This document shows, piece by piece, positions 35,159 to 43,603 of a DNA stretch of 64,000 bases. Source of the DNA: Dehalococcoidia bacterium (lineage in GTDB: Bacteria; Chloroflexota; Dehalococcoidia; Lucifugimonadales; UBA1123); the NCBI GenBank assembly GCA_009838465.1, contig VXRN01000045.1, forward strand, positions 1 through 64,000. The letters run 5' to 3'. The notes beneath the pieces are model-generated. The model did no database searches. It was not told the DNA's origin and was given only the letters and a program-made list of their open reading frames with translations. Positions within the stretch are counted from its first letter, which is position 1. Each line of letters starts with the position of its first letter. The translations under genes were made by a program, and so were the position numbers.

Positions 35159-36223
35159 GTGAAATTCGGAGCATTTTGGCAGGTCCCTGGATTCGTGGAC
35201 TCGACTGTGCCACGCAAGCACTGGGAAACGATTGAGCAGATAGTCCTGGCTGATAAGCTGGGCTTCGATACGGCTTGGCTCGCTGAGTCGGTATTCTTTC
35301 CCGCTCGGCCAATGTCCAATCCCCTCATGGTCGCCTGTGCTGCGGCGCAGCATACCGAACGGATCAGATTCGGCACTCTCGCCGCTCAGTTCAACTTGCA
35401 CCATCCGCTCCACATGGCAACCCAGGCGGCCACCTGCGATATACTGACGAACGGTAGGCTCGATCTCTGCCTAGGGGGACGCTGGGGCTCTCCCGCCGGC
35501 CAGACGTTCGGACAGAGTGGCGACATAAGCGGACACGAGAGCCGAGAGCGTGTCGCCGAGGGAATCGAGTTGGTGAAGATGGCTTGGACTAGGGAGCGAG
35601 TGAACTTCCAGGGCAGGTATTGGAGCGTGAAAGACCAACCTGTTCTCCCTCATCCGCAGCAACAGCCTCACCCGCCACTTCTTCTTGCCGCCAACAGCGA
35701 CGAGACGTTTCGCTATGCCGCCGGACTCGGAATTGGAGTCATCGGCACCACTCTCAGCCAGCCGATGCCGCGCATGACTGACAGGCTGCGAGAGTTCGAG
35801 GATGCCATGCCTGCTGACGGAAGCGACCAGTCCCAACCCTTCAACGTCAACATTTCGTTCTTCGTAGCTGAGACTAGGCGGAAGGCACACGACCTCATGC
35901 GGCTGAACTGGCGCGACGACGACGTGGTGAGCACCGTCCCCGACGCCAGCGCCTCATCCGTCGGCACCTCACGGCACAGCTTCTCCAGCGGAGTCGGCGG
36001 ATGGGCGACGTGGGACTTCGACCAGGCGCTGGGCTACTCTATATACGACGACCCACAGGGCTGCATCGAGCAGTTGCGAAACCTCCGGGAACAACTGCCC
36101 GGCATGAACGAGTGTATCTTGGAGTTCAACCGGCGCGGACGCATCCCGGACGAGGAGATAAAGAAATCCCTGAGACTCTTCGCAGAGAAGGTCATGCCCG
36201 AACTAGCAAGCGAGCAGCGCTGA
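35159..36223 (+). CDS. LLM-class flavin-dependent monooxygenase
   Basis: The 354-residue protein has the bacterial-luciferase-type barrel: ADKLGFDTAWLAESVFFP, FGTLAAQFNLHHPLHMATQAATCDILTNGRLDLCLGG and a C-terminal helix bundle. Together with the FMN reductase just upstream it probably forms a two-component monooxygenase. The start is GTG at 35159, with AGGAG eight bases upstream. The substrate is unknown. Confidence 0.88.
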   Translation: MKFGAFWQVPGFVDSTVPRKHWETIEQIVLADKLGFDTAWLAESVFFPARPMSNPLMVACAAAQHTERIRFGTLAAQFNLHHPLHMATQAATCDILTNGRLDLCLGGRWGSPAGQTFGQSGDISGHESRERVAEGIELVKMAWTRERVNFQGRYWSVKDQPVLPHPQQQPHPPLLLAANSDETFRYAAGLGIGVIGTTLSQPMPRMTDRLREFEDAMPADGSDQSQPFNVNISFFVAETRRKAHDLMRLNWRDDDVVSTVPDASASSVGTSRHSFSSGVGGWATWDFDQALGYSIYDDPQGCIEQLRNLREQLPGMNECILEFNRRGRIPDEEIKKSLRLFAEKVMPELASEQR

Positions 36224-36274
36224 CCTAGATGCCTGTTTCCGGAATTCGGAGAACTGCCCCTATCTCGAACATCG

Positions 36275-36309
36275 AAAAATCTCGTAAATCCTGATTCAGA
36301 CAATAGGAG
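36275..36309 (+). repeat. Dispersed repeat AAATCCTGATTCAGACAAT, copy 2
   Basis: CGTAAATCCTGATTCAGACA followed by ATAGGAG matches copy 1 at 29182-29230 except for one position in this core. Its AGGAG again serves as the SD of the following gene. Confidence 0.75.
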
Positions 36310-36316
36310 ATCTATC

Positions 36317-36811
36317 ATGCCCGACCTGAGCTCCATGGCCGCGACTATCGGACAACTGCTGAAGGGTAGGGGTGACACTATCGCCGTATCCGAGTCTTCG
36401 TGCGGCGGCCTTCTATCCGCGTCTCTGGTAGCGATTCCGGGCGCGTCCGCCTACTATCTCGGCGGCGCCGTGGTATATACTCGCACTTCCCAAAAGGGAC
36501 TCTTGGACGTCGCCGACGAGGCTATGGAGGACATGAGAGCCAGCACAGAAGAATACGCCGCTCTCAATGCCACCACCATCCGCGAACTGCTCGGCACGAC
36601 CTGGGCCCTCAGTGAGACGGGCGCGAGCGGACCGACCGGCAATCGCTACGGTGACGCCGCCGGACACGCCTGTATAGCCGTCAGCGGCCCTGTTGAGCGC
36701 GTCATCACCGTCGAGACCGGCGACTCCGACCGCGAGGCTAACATGTGGGTCTTCGCCACCCGCGCCTTTGCCTTGCTCGAAGAGTGCATCAACGAATCAC
36801 AACCAAATTGA
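36317..36811 (+). CDS. CinA C-terminal-domain protein (PncC-like)
   Basis: The 164-residue protein corresponds to the stand-alone CinA C-terminal domain, nicotinamide-nucleotide amidohydrolase, which turns NMN into nicotinate mononucleotide. Recognisable motifs are VSESSCGGLLSASLVAIPGAS, GGAVVYTRTSQK and SETGASGPTGNRYGDAAG. The usual AESCTGG reads SESSCGG here and the last motif is also divergent, so activity on NMN is not certain. The SD AGGAG lies in the upstream repeat. Confidence 0.85.
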   Translation: MPDLSSMAATIGQLLKGRGDTIAVSESSCGGLLSASLVAIPGASAYYLGGAVVYTRTSQKGLLDVADEAMEDMRASTEEYAALNATTIRELLGTTWALSETGASGPTGNRYGDAAGHACIAVSGPVERVITVETGDSDREANMWVFATRAFALLEECINESQPN

Positions 36812-36836
36812 CCCCAGCCCCCATACATAGTAGAAT
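36808..36836 (+). promoter_or_regulatory. Promoter of the IscA-type gene
   Basis: TTGACC (36808-36813) and TAGAAT (36831-36836) are exactly 17 bp apart. The -35 overlaps the stop codon of the CinA-like gene. The leader to the ATG at 36899 is about 55 nt. Confidence 0.65.
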
Positions 36837-36898
36837 TTAGTTGACTTCCAAATTCAGTATCCGGTCACACCATTACCAGCTTCCGGGAGCATGGGACA

Positions 36899-37252
36899 AT
36901 GACAACAAAGACGATGCCTTCTCCTCTGACTATCAACATATCCGAAGAGGCCGCCGACCATGTACGCGTCTTCGCCGCCCAGTCCGGCAAGCCCGACTCC
37001 AACCTGCGCGTTGCCGTCAAGGGCGGCGGATGCGCCGGGATGACCTACGTGTTAGACCTCATAGACGAGCCTAGGGAAGACGACAAAGTGATCGAGGAAC
37101 ACGGCATGAGGCTGTACGTGGACCGTAAGTCGTACATATTTCTAGCAGGCACGATTCTCGAGTACTCAGGCGGGCTCAACGGCAAGGGCTTCGTGTTCAA
37201 CAACCCCAATGCCAAGACCACCTGCGGCTGCGGAACCTCATTCAGCGTTTAG
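36899..37252 (+). CDS. A-type iron-sulfur carrier (HesB/IscA/ErpA)
   Basis: The 117-residue protein has the three conserved cysteines of A-type carriers: Cys45 (GGGCAGM) and Cys109/Cys111 in CGCGTSF. These proteins pass iron-sulfur clusters to apoproteins. YgfZ, also linked to iron-sulfur enzymes, is encoded next to it. It has its own promoter at 36808-36836 and SD GGGAG. Confidence 0.93.
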   Translation: MTTKTMPSPLTINISEEAADHVRVFAAQSGKPDSNLRVAVKGGGCAGMTYVLDLIDEPREDDKVIEEHGMRLYVDRKSYIFLAGTILEYSGGLNGKGFVFNNPNAKTTCGCGTSFSV

Positions 37253-37281
37253 CCGCCGACACAACACTGAATACTGAACTC

Positions 37282-37307
37282 GACGCCGCGTCACTAGGCG
37301 CGGCGTC
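37282..37307 (+). terminator. Strong hairpin between IscA-type and ygfZ genes
   Basis: GACGCCGCG (37282-37290) and CGCGGCGTC (37299-37307) are a perfect 9-bp inverted repeat with an 8-nt loop, followed by TCTAATTT. It resembles a terminator with a weak T tract and would allow partial readthrough into ygfZ, which starts 22 bp later. Confidence 0.6.
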
Positions 37308-37329
37308 TCTAATTTCACGGAGAACAGCT

Positions 37330-38295
37330 GTGACTACGACCGCCGCCCCGCAATCCTTCACATCCCGCTTGCTGACAGAGATTGTCACTTTCGACATGAC
37401 TCACTTCGGAAGACTGACGGTGTCTGGCTCCGATGCGATTGACCTTCTAAATCGCCTCTCCACCAACGACCTTGAGCAACTCCAACCCGGCCAGGGAATA
37501 AGCAGCGTCCTCACGACGAACAAGGGACGAATCATAGACCTGCTTCACGTTCTCCACCGGGGCGACGACTTGCTCATCCTCACTAGTACGGGAACCCAGA
37601 CGAGGGTAGTGGAGTGGATAGACTTCTACACCTTCATCGAGGACGTCAGCGTCGAGGACATCACCGGCAAGACCTCCGAGCGCCTCTACATAGGCGAAGG
37701 GGCCGCCGAATTGCTCTCTGAGCAGGGCATTCTCCCCACCCCACTAACGGACGATCTGTCCCACATGCAGACTGAGGACGGCGAATCCCAGACAACGGTC
37801 ATACGCGCAGACATCGGCGAACTGCCCGCGTACAGGATCATTGCTCCATCAGAATCGCCTCTACCTGACTTCGGACTGAGCACGTTGGACGAAGACGAAT
37901 TCCGCTCTCTCAGAATCGAGCAGGCTATTGCCTCTTACCCCGCCGAAATGAACGAAGACCGCAACCCGCTCGAGGCTAACCTCAAGCCGCATATCAGTTT
38001 CAACAAGGGCTGCTATATTGGCCAGGAAGTTGTGGCGCGCCTCAACACCTACGACCGGGTTCAACGTTTCATGTGCCGCCTGGAGTTCGACGATGGGACA
38101 GCCGCTGAACCCGGTTCACAGATCATTGTGGACGGTAATACGGTCGGCGAGGTTACGTCGTCCGTTCCCTCTATGGCGCTGGCCTTTCTGCGAAAACGCT
38201 TCTACCAGGACGGCGCGACGGTGGAGGTAGAATCCAACGGCGCAACTCTGTCCGCAATCGTAAGAGATGTCCGTCCGCCGGAGGACGACGACTGA
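37330..38295 (+). CDS. ygfZ: YgfZ/GcvT-domain tetrahydrofolate-binding protein
   Basis: The 321-residue protein has the GcvT-like fold and the diagnostic YgfZ motif KGCYIGQE followed by VVARLNTYDRVQR. YgfZ (IBA57 in mitochondria) helps maturation or repair of certain 4Fe-4S enzymes with the help of folate, and the upstream gene encodes an A-type carrier. The start is GTG at 37330 behind CGGAG. It converges on fabL. Confidence 0.9.
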   Translation: MTTTAAPQSFTSRLLTEIVTFDMTHFGRLTVSGSDAIDLLNRLSTNDLEQLQPGQGISSVLTTNKGRIIDLLHVLHRGDDLLILTSTGTQTRVVEWIDFYTFIEDVSVEDITGKTSERLYIGEGAAELLSEQGILPTPLTDDLSHMQTEDGESQTTVIRADIGELPAYRIIAPSESPLPDFGLSTLDEDEFRSLRIEQAIASYPAEMNEDRNPLEANLKPHISFNKGCYIGQEVVARLNTYDRVQRFMCRLEFDDGTAAEPGSQIIVDGNTVGEVTSSVPSMALAFLRKRFYQDGATVEVESNGATLSAIVRDVRPPEDDD

Positions 38296-38307
38296 CGAGG
38301 GCGCGGC

Positions 38308-39060
38308 TTATCCTTCCGACCTCAGCGTCACTCCGCCGTCAACGACGATGATTTGACCGCGGATCATCTCCGCGTCCGGGGAGCACAGGAAGGCAACTGT
38401 CTTCGCGATGTCTTCGACTGTGACCATTCGCCCCACGAGCGTGTTTCTGCCCGCCTCCAGCATCTCCTCTTTGGTCGGGAAGTGATCCAGCGCGCCGGTG
38501 TCCACGTAGCCGCCGGACACCGCATTGACGGATATATTCAGCGGCGCGAGTTCGACAGCCAGATAGCGGGTTATCGCCTCAAGTGATGCCTTGGACACGC
38601 CAACCGAGAAGTACAACGGCAGCACGCGCCGCGAACCCTCGCTTGTGATGTTGACGACGTGGCCGCCGTCCCTCATCAACTTCGCAGCCTCGACAGCGCA
38701 CATCCAAGCCGCCTTCGCATTGACGCCGAGGGTCCAGTCCCAGTGCCTTGATTCCAGTTCCAGCGCGGGACGCTGCACCCCGGTAGCGGCGTTGTTCACA
38801 AGGATATCCAGTCTGCCGAATTCGGCATCAATCTCCTGGAATAAATCGGCAATCTTACTTTCGTCTCCCAAGTGTGCTCGCACTCTGAGACAATGAACAC
38901 CGAGGGACTGTATCTCTTCCTGTGTCTCACGCGCGGCTCGGTGATTGCGGAGGTAGTTGAATGCGATATCCGACCCGCGATTGGCGAATTCCAGCGCAAT
39001 TGCCCTGCCGATTCCGCGCGATCCGCCCGTCACGAGTGTGACCTTGCCGTCAAGCCTCAT
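38308..39060 (-). CDS. fabL: Enoyl-ACP reductase III (FabL-type SDR)
   Basis: The 250-residue short-chain dehydrogenase has TGGSRGIG (residues 11-18) and NNAATG, but its catalytic pair is Tyr150-x6-Lys157 in YFSVGVSKASLEAITRYLAV, the spacing of enoyl reductases and not the Y-x3-K of ordinary SDRs. The motif and NAVSGGYVDTGALDHFP closely resemble Bacillus FabL, where Tyr151 and Lys158 are used. It would carry out the last step of fatty acid elongation with NADPH. Its ATG overlaps the fabG stop (ATGA). Confidence 0.88.
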   Translation of the reverse strand: MRLDGKVTLVTGGSRGIGRAIALEFANRGSDIAFNYLRNHRAARETQEEIQSLGVHCLRVRAHLGDESKIADLFQEIDAEFGRLDILVNNAATGVQRPALELESRHWDWTLGVNAKAAWMCAVEAAKLMRDGGHVVNITSEGSRRVLPLYFSVGVSKASLEAITRYLAVELAPLNISVNAVSGGYVDTGALDHFPTKEEMLEAGRNTLVGRMVTVEDIAKTVAFLCSPDAEMIRGQIIVVDGGVTLRSEG

Positions 39061-39809
39061 ATGGCCATTCCGCCGTCTATACTGACGACCTGGCCGGTCA
39101 TGTAGCGCGCCTTCTCACTTGCGATAAACGCCACCATGTAAGCCACATCGTCAACCTCGCCAAAGTGCCCCTGTGGAATCCAGGTCATGATGCGGTCTTT
39201 CGTAGCTTGCGGCAGCACGTCCACCGTATCCGTATTTATGTAACCGGGGGTTACAGTGTTGACCGTTATGTTGCGCGAGGCCACCTCTTTCGCCAATGCC
39301 TTGGTGAACCCGATTATTCCCGCCTTGGAAGCGGAGTAATTGACCTGGCCGATGTTGCCTCGGATTCCGACCACCGAACCGATGTTGATGATGCGCCCCC
39401 ATCTCCGGCGGATCATCCCTCGCAACACCGCTCTCGTGCAGTAGAAAGTCCCATTCAGATTGGTTGTTATGACATCGTCCCAAGCCTCGTCGGACATGCG
39501 AATAAGCAGGCTGTCGCTGATGATTCCGGCGTTGTTGACCAGAATATCAATCTGACCGAACCGATCCGTTACATCGTCAACCATGTTTGAGACTTCGTCG
39601 AGACTGCTTACATCGGCCTTCACGATAAATGCCTCAACGCCCAGGTCGGTCAACTGCGTTGCGGTGTCCTCTGCCTCGGACTTCGAACTGTTATAGTTGA
39701 CCGCAACATTGACTCCCTGTTCACCGAGCTTCAGCGCCGATGCCTTGCCAATTCCCTTAGACGCGCCTGTGACCAGCGCGAATCGTCCGCTTATGTCAGA
39801 CTTGCCCAA
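39057..39809 (-). CDS. fabG: 3-oxoacyl-ACP reductase FabG
   Basis: The 250-residue SDR has TGASKGIG (14-21), NNAG (92-95) and the catalytic residues Ser145, Tyr158 and Lys162 (NYSASKAG), and is full length. It reduces 3-oxoacyl-ACP with NADPH in type II fatty acid synthesis. The start is TTG at 39809 with AGGAGG five bases before it. It overlaps fabL by 4 bp and is thus translationally coupled to it. Confidence 0.88.
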   Translation of the reverse strand: MGKSDISGRFALVTGASKGIGKASALKLGEQGVNVAVNYNSSKSEAEDTATQLTDLGVEAFIVKADVSSLDEVSNMVDDVTDRFGQIDILVNNAGIISDSLLIRMSDEAWDDVITTNLNGTFYCTRAVLRGMIRRRWGRIINIGSVVGIRGNIGQVNYSASKAGIIGFTKALAKEVASRNITVNTVTPGYINTDTVDVLPQATKDRIMTWIPQGHFGEVDDVAYMVAFIASEKARYMTGQVVSIDGGMAI

Positions 39810-39899
39810 GATTCCTCCTGCCGACTCCTGAAAACTGTTTCCTGCCTGTACGTCGATTCTATCGCATTTCGATCAATAAACTAGGCCGTGTTGACATTT

Positions 39900-39928
39900 C
39901 CCGTCATTTCCGCGAAAGCGGGAACCCC
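39900..39928 (+). repeat. Dispersed repeat GTCATTTCCG(CGAAAG)CGG, copy 2
   Basis: CCCGTCATTTCCGCGAAAGC followed by GGGAACCCC matches the repeat at 4450-4480. It lies in the 218-bp gap between plsX and fabG, which shows no other feature. Confidence 0.7.
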
Positions 39929-40027
39929 GAAGGGCTCGCCGCTCGACAACCCAGAAGCGTGGAGTGTAGCTAACGTCGCTATCGCCATGATCGTTCTTAT
40001 GCCTGAAATATCAAATGTCAACAGAAC

Positions 40028-41047
40028 CTAGGCTTCGAGCCTCGATTCCAGCTCTTCCAACTGCCGGTTCATCCGTGGAATGAAGTCGATATCTACCGCC
40101 AGCTTCGCCATGCCGATAGCGCGCTCCACGGCGTCCGCGCTCGCCGACCCATGTCCGACCACACTCACCCCGTTGACGCCCAACAGCGGCCCGCCGCCCC
40201 GAGTCTCAACCACGTTATTGATCCCGTAGAAATCATCCAGCAGAGCGTCGAGATCAGCCTCCGGTAGCTTGTCGTTCAGGCTCTCGCGCAGACGCTCGGT
40301 GAGTCGCTGTCCAAGCCCCTCGGTCAGCTTCATAACGATGTTGCCAACGAAGCCGTCACACACCACTACCTCAGCTGCCCCCTTCGGAACGTCGTTAGCC
40401 TCGATGTTCCCTATGAAGTTCAGGCCGCTTTGCTCGAACATCTCCGTAGTCTCGCTCACTTGACGATTTCCCTTGCCGGCCTCCGCACCTACGCTTAGGA
40501 GCGCGACGCGAGGATTATCGTGTCCCCAGAACGAACGGGCGAATATATCTCCAATCGCGCCGAAACTGAGCAACTGACGCGGGCGGCAATCCACGTTCGC
40601 GCCAAGGTCTAGGATGCAGGTTTCAGCCGCAATCCCAACCACCGGCCCGCCCAGGGCCGGACGCTCCACGCCTTTCGCCAGTCCGAGTATCACAGCGGCG
40701 GCGGCCATCGCTGCACCTGTGGAACCTATCGTCACGCAGGCATCTGCCATTCCGCGCTTTACGAGTCCGGTAGAAATCAGCACCGACGCTTTGGGCTTCT
40801 GGCGTAGCGCAAGGGCGGGCTGTTCTCCCTCATGTATGACTCCCTCACTGGGAATCACTCTGATTGGGAGTCGCGAGGAGTCATACTGGGATAGTTCTAC
40901 CTGTAGAGCCTCGGGGTCTCCAACGAGCAACACGTATCCCTGGCCAGTTGAAGCGAACTGCACGGCTCCCCTGACAACCTCCGAAGGCGCATGGTCGCCT
41001 CCCATGGCGTCCACGGCTATTCTCACGATTTCGTTCTCAGAAGCCAA
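40028..41047 (-). CDS. plsX: Phosphate acyltransferase PlsX
   Basis: The 339-residue protein matches PlsX: IAVDAMGGDHAPSEVVRGA near the N-terminus, SVLISTGLVKRGMADACVT, GSTGAAMAA in place of the more usual GNTGA, and a C-terminal GGGPLLGVNGVSVVGHGSA. PlsX makes acyl-phosphate from acyl-ACP for phospholipid synthesis. The start is TTG at 41047 with AAGGAG about 11 bases upstream. It lies between dehydratase genes and fabG/fabL, as in many fatty-acid clusters. Confidence 0.93.
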   Translation of the reverse strand: MASENEIVRIAVDAMGGDHAPSEVVRGAVQFASTGQGYVLLVGDPEALQVELSQYDSSRLPIRVIPSEGVIHEGEQPALALRQKPKASVLISTGLVKRGMADACVTIGSTGAAMAAAAVILGLAKGVERPALGGPVVGIAAETCILDLGANVDCRPRQLLSFGAIGDIFARSFWGHDNPRVALLSVGAEAGKGNRQVSETTEMFEQSGLNFIGNIEANDVPKGAAEVVVCDGFVGNIVMKLTEGLGQRLTERLRESLNDKLPEADLDALLDDFYGINNVVETRGGGPLLGVNGVSVVGHGSASADAVERAIGMAKLAVDIDFIPRMNRQLEELESRLEA

Positions 41048-41068
41048 CTGAGCATTCTCCTTCGATGA

Positions 41069-41482
41069 TTATTTCGAGCCTGCGGAGAGCCTTACCTCGG
41101 CTTGCCCAGCTATGGCAGTCTCTCCATCATCTTTCACAACCGATACTGTACACGAGATTCTTCTTATGCCCTCTGCCGCGTCAACACGACGGACGCTGCC
41201 CTGGGTGGTGATTCGCTGGCCCGGTTTCACAGGTGAACGAAACCTTATCTTCATACTGCCGCTCTCAGCCCAGTTTCGTCCAAAGGCCGCCGTCATCATC
41301 TCCGATATGGTCGCCGCGACCATCATGCCGTGCGCGATAGTTCCGCCGAACTGCGTGGATGCGGCGAATTCATGGTCAATGTGTATGGGATTGAAGTCGC
41401 CGGAGGCGCGGGCGTACTTCTCGATCTGATCCTGCGTGACGACCTTCTCGATAGTTGGGAGTGGGTCCCCTTTCTGCGTCAT
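41069..41482 (-). CDS. MaoC-like (R)-hydroxyacyl dehydratase, HadB-like
   Basis: The 137-residue hot-dog protein carries the hydratase-2 motif with Asp29 and His34 (GDFNPIHIDHEFA), the catalytic pair of R-specific hydratases. It lacks the long first half of eukaryotic enzymes and probably pairs with the adjacent non-catalytic homologue, as HadB pairs with HadA in mycobacteria. Start and stop overlap by four bases with the upstream gene. Confidence 0.85.
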   Translation of the reverse strand: MTQKGDPLPTIEKVVTQDQIEKYARASGDFNPIHIDHEFAASTQFGGTIAHGMMVAATISEMMTAAFGRNWAESGSMKIRFRSPVKPGQRITTQGSVRRVDAAEGIRRISCTVSVVKDDGETAIAGQAEVRLSAGSK

Positions 41483-41904
41483 TGTCCCATCTCGCGCGGA
41501 CCTAGATCGGCAGGAATCATGATCGTACTCTTGCCCTTCATGACTTCAGCATCGTTCTCACGCGATACCTTGCAATCAACGACAAGAAACCGCCAGTCGC
41601 CGCGCACCGAATTCTGAGCGAGCGTGGCCACGCAGTCCACGGACTGTCCAACGGCGACCGCGCCCGAAAACTCGAATTCCTGTCCCACGTGGAGAGTTCC
41701 ACCCGGGATTCTCAGATCTTTGACCACCCCCCTTATACTGAGAGCTGCAACCGCCATAGCGGGGACAAGTTCATGCCCTTCGGCATCGAATAAGGTCCCG
41801 CTGTCATCCTGAACGGCTTTCACAAAGTCGGAAACGAGCGCAGAATCCAGGCGATAGCTGTGGCTGGATACGATCTGACCGGCTTCCAATTGTCCGTATT
41901 CCAA
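41479..41904 (-). CDS. MaoC-like dehydratase partner subunit, HadA-like
   Basis: The 141-residue protein is a hot-dog fold of the FAS1-type/MaoC N-terminal dehydratase group (VAVGQSVDCVATLAQNSVRG region). It lacks the D-x4-H catalytic pair, so it should be the substrate-binding half of a heterodimer with the gene that overlaps its end by 4 bp. The start is TTG at 41904 with GAGGTCG before it. Confidence 0.75.
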   Translation of the reverse strand: MEYGQLEAGQIVSSHSYRLDSALVSDFVKAVQDDSGTLFDAEGHELVPAMAVAALSIRGVVKDLRIPGGTLHVGQEFEFSGAVAVGQSVDCVATLAQNSVRGDWRFLVVDCKVSRENDAEVMKGKSTIMIPADLGPREMGQ

Positions 41905-41982
41905 GGCTGTTCGACCTCTTCAAGTATGCAATTGGCAAATTCGCAAAGATTATAGTGGGATGGTGTGGCCAAAGCAAAGGAA

Positions 41983-42381
41983 CTAATCTGCCAGGCTCCG
42001 CGCTCCGCGCTGCATCTCAGCCTCCTCGATAAGCGTTTCTAAAATCACGTATGAGGTATCCTCCGAGTAGTCCAGCCTGGCGACCCCTAGTACCCGGTAG
42101 AGGACGCCGGTGGATACTCTTGCAACGACCGACTCCCCAAGGGGGGGAAGAGAGACTCCCAACGCCTTAGCGACAAATCCCCCCGCTAACATCCCGTTCG
42201 GGGTAAGAAAGCAACGGAGTAATTCCTTGTCCTGGTAGATAAGGACCAAGCCGCGCTCGTCCTGGGACAGATTCAGACGCAGATGCGCGCGAGGAGTCTC
42301 TATTAACTCATCAGCGTATTCTGTTATGTATGTATGGGTGTCTTGCAAAGTAGCCGCTCCCTCACATTCATTATAACCCAC
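41983..42381 (-). CDS. Hypothetical protein, 132 residues
   Basis: I do not recognise this protein. It is mixed alpha/beta with a central LRLNLSQDERGLVLIYQDKELLRCFLTP segment of alternating strands, a glycine-rich GMLAGGFVAKALG and an acidic C-terminus. There is no signal peptide or membrane segment. The start is GTG at 42381 close behind AGGGATAA. It is divergent from the SelA-like gene and is followed by the fatty-acid cluster in the same direction, about 80 bp away. Confidence 0.55.
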   Translation of the reverse strand: MGYNECEGAATLQDTHTYITEYADELIETPRAHLRLNLSQDERGLVLIYQDKELLRCFLTPNGMLAGGFVAKALGVSLPPLGESVVARVSTGVLYRVLGVARLDYSEDTSYVILETLIEEAEMQRGARSLAD

Positions 42382-42404
42382 TTATCCCTTACAAACCTAT
42401 TCGC

Positions 42405-42434
42405 TTGCGCGCGATACTTCAGTGTCAATAGAAT
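42405..42434 (+). promoter_or_regulatory. Candidate promoter of the SelA-like gene
   Basis: TTGCGC (42405-42410) and TAGAAT (42429-42434) are 18 bp apart. The -10 is good and the -35 weak. The leader to the ATG is about 30 nt. Confidence 0.4.
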
Positions 42435-42471
42435 GGTCTCAGCTTGGAGATGCATAAAGGAGCCGCGTCCA

Positions 42472-43593
42472 ATGACTACGATATTTGAAGAACTCGGTGT
42501 CCGTCCCGTAATCAACGCCCAAGGCAATCGTACTCTTCTTGGTGGTGGTACCCCCTCGCCAGAAGTTCGGGAGATGATGGACGCCTCAGAAGAATACTAC
42601 GTGAACCTCAGCGAACTCATGGACGCGGTGGGAGAACGGATCTCGGATATGCTGGACGTGGAGGCCGCGCTGGTCACATCCGGCTGCTCTGCTGCGCTTG
42701 CATACGCCGCGGCAGCCTGCATGACCGGGGAGGACGAAGAAAGGATCGAGCGCATCCCCGACACATCTGGTATGCCCAACGAAATCATCATTCAGCGACA
42801 ACTCCGCGTAAAGTATGACCGCTGCATGACGATTCCGGGCGGACGATTGGTGGAAATCGGCGACGACGACCGCACGACCGCGGACCAGCTCGATGAGGCG
42901 ATAGGCCCCAACACGGCGGCTATACACTACTTCGCGCCGGGCGACCAGCATCCGGGCGCGTTGCCCATTGAAGAGGTAATCGAGATTGGCCACTCGCGCG
43001 ACATTCCCATCATCGTGGATGCTGCTGGACAGGTTTATCCCACCGACCTCCTCAGCCGCTACGTGAAGATGGGTGCTGACCTGGTAGCATACGGCGCCAA
43101 GTATTTCGGCGCGGTCAACTCCAGCGGCGTCCTCACCGGACGCAAGAAGATGGTTGACATTGCCCGCGCCCACAGTTTCATCGGATTTGAGTCCTCTCCC
43201 ATACGCTCCTTCGGACGCGCAATGAAGGTTGACCGGCAAGAGGTCATCGCGGTTTACGGCGCGCTCAGAGAGTGGCTCACCATGAACCACGAGGACAGGA
43301 TTGCCATCTATGAGGCTAGGGTAGCCGCGCTTACACCGATGCTATCGGGCATAGACGGCATAACACTAGAGGATTTCGCCCCCGATGGTCCGCTGGAGGG
43401 GTTGACCGTCGTATCCGATCCCAACGTGACCGGTATGACCGGCTCGGAAATAGTAGAAGCCCTCAGAGACGGCAATCCAAGCATCTGGGTAAGGGAGAGC
43501 GATCTGGGCGACAGGTTCGCCATTCGTATGATGACGCTGAAAGAGGGCGGCGAGGAAATTATAGCCGACAGACTGAAAGAAATTCTGGGTTAG
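42472..43593 (+). CDS. SelA-like PLP-dependent enzyme
   Basis: The 373-residue protein belongs to fold type I PLP enzymes of the SelA/DgaE-like group: GVRPVINAQGNRTLLGG at the start, VTSGCSAALAYAAAAC for the phosphate, and the PLP-lysine probably Lys210 in YGAKYFGAVNSSGVLTG. It is shorter than true SelA, and no selenocysteine genes are near, so a lyase or racemase on an amino sugar acid or amino acid is more likely. The ATG at 42472 follows AAAGGAG; the open frame upstream is not used. serS starts 10 bp after its stop. Confidence 0.82.
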   Translation: MTTIFEELGVRPVINAQGNRTLLGGGTPSPEVREMMDASEEYYVNLSELMDAVGERISDMLDVEAALVTSGCSAALAYAAAACMTGEDEERIERIPDTSGMPNEIIIQRQLRVKYDRCMTIPGGRLVEIGDDDRTTADQLDEAIGPNTAAIHYFAPGDQHPGALPIEEVIEIGHSRDIPIIVDAAGQVYPTDLLSRYVKMGADLVAYGAKYFGAVNSSGVLTGRKKMVDIARAHSFIGFESSPIRSFGRAMKVDRQEVIAVYGALREWLTMNHEDRIAIYEARVAALTPMLSGIDGITLEDFAPDGPLEGLTVVSDPNVTGMTGSEIVEALRDGNPSIWVRESDLGDRFAIRMMTLKEGGEEIIADRLKEILG

Positions 43594-43603
43594 ACAATTT
43601 CTG

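Noticed and set aside
42472-43593. Assignment as selenocysteine synthase SelA
   Set aside because: The protein is shorter than SelA and no selB, selC or selD is nearby; only the broader PLP family is supported.
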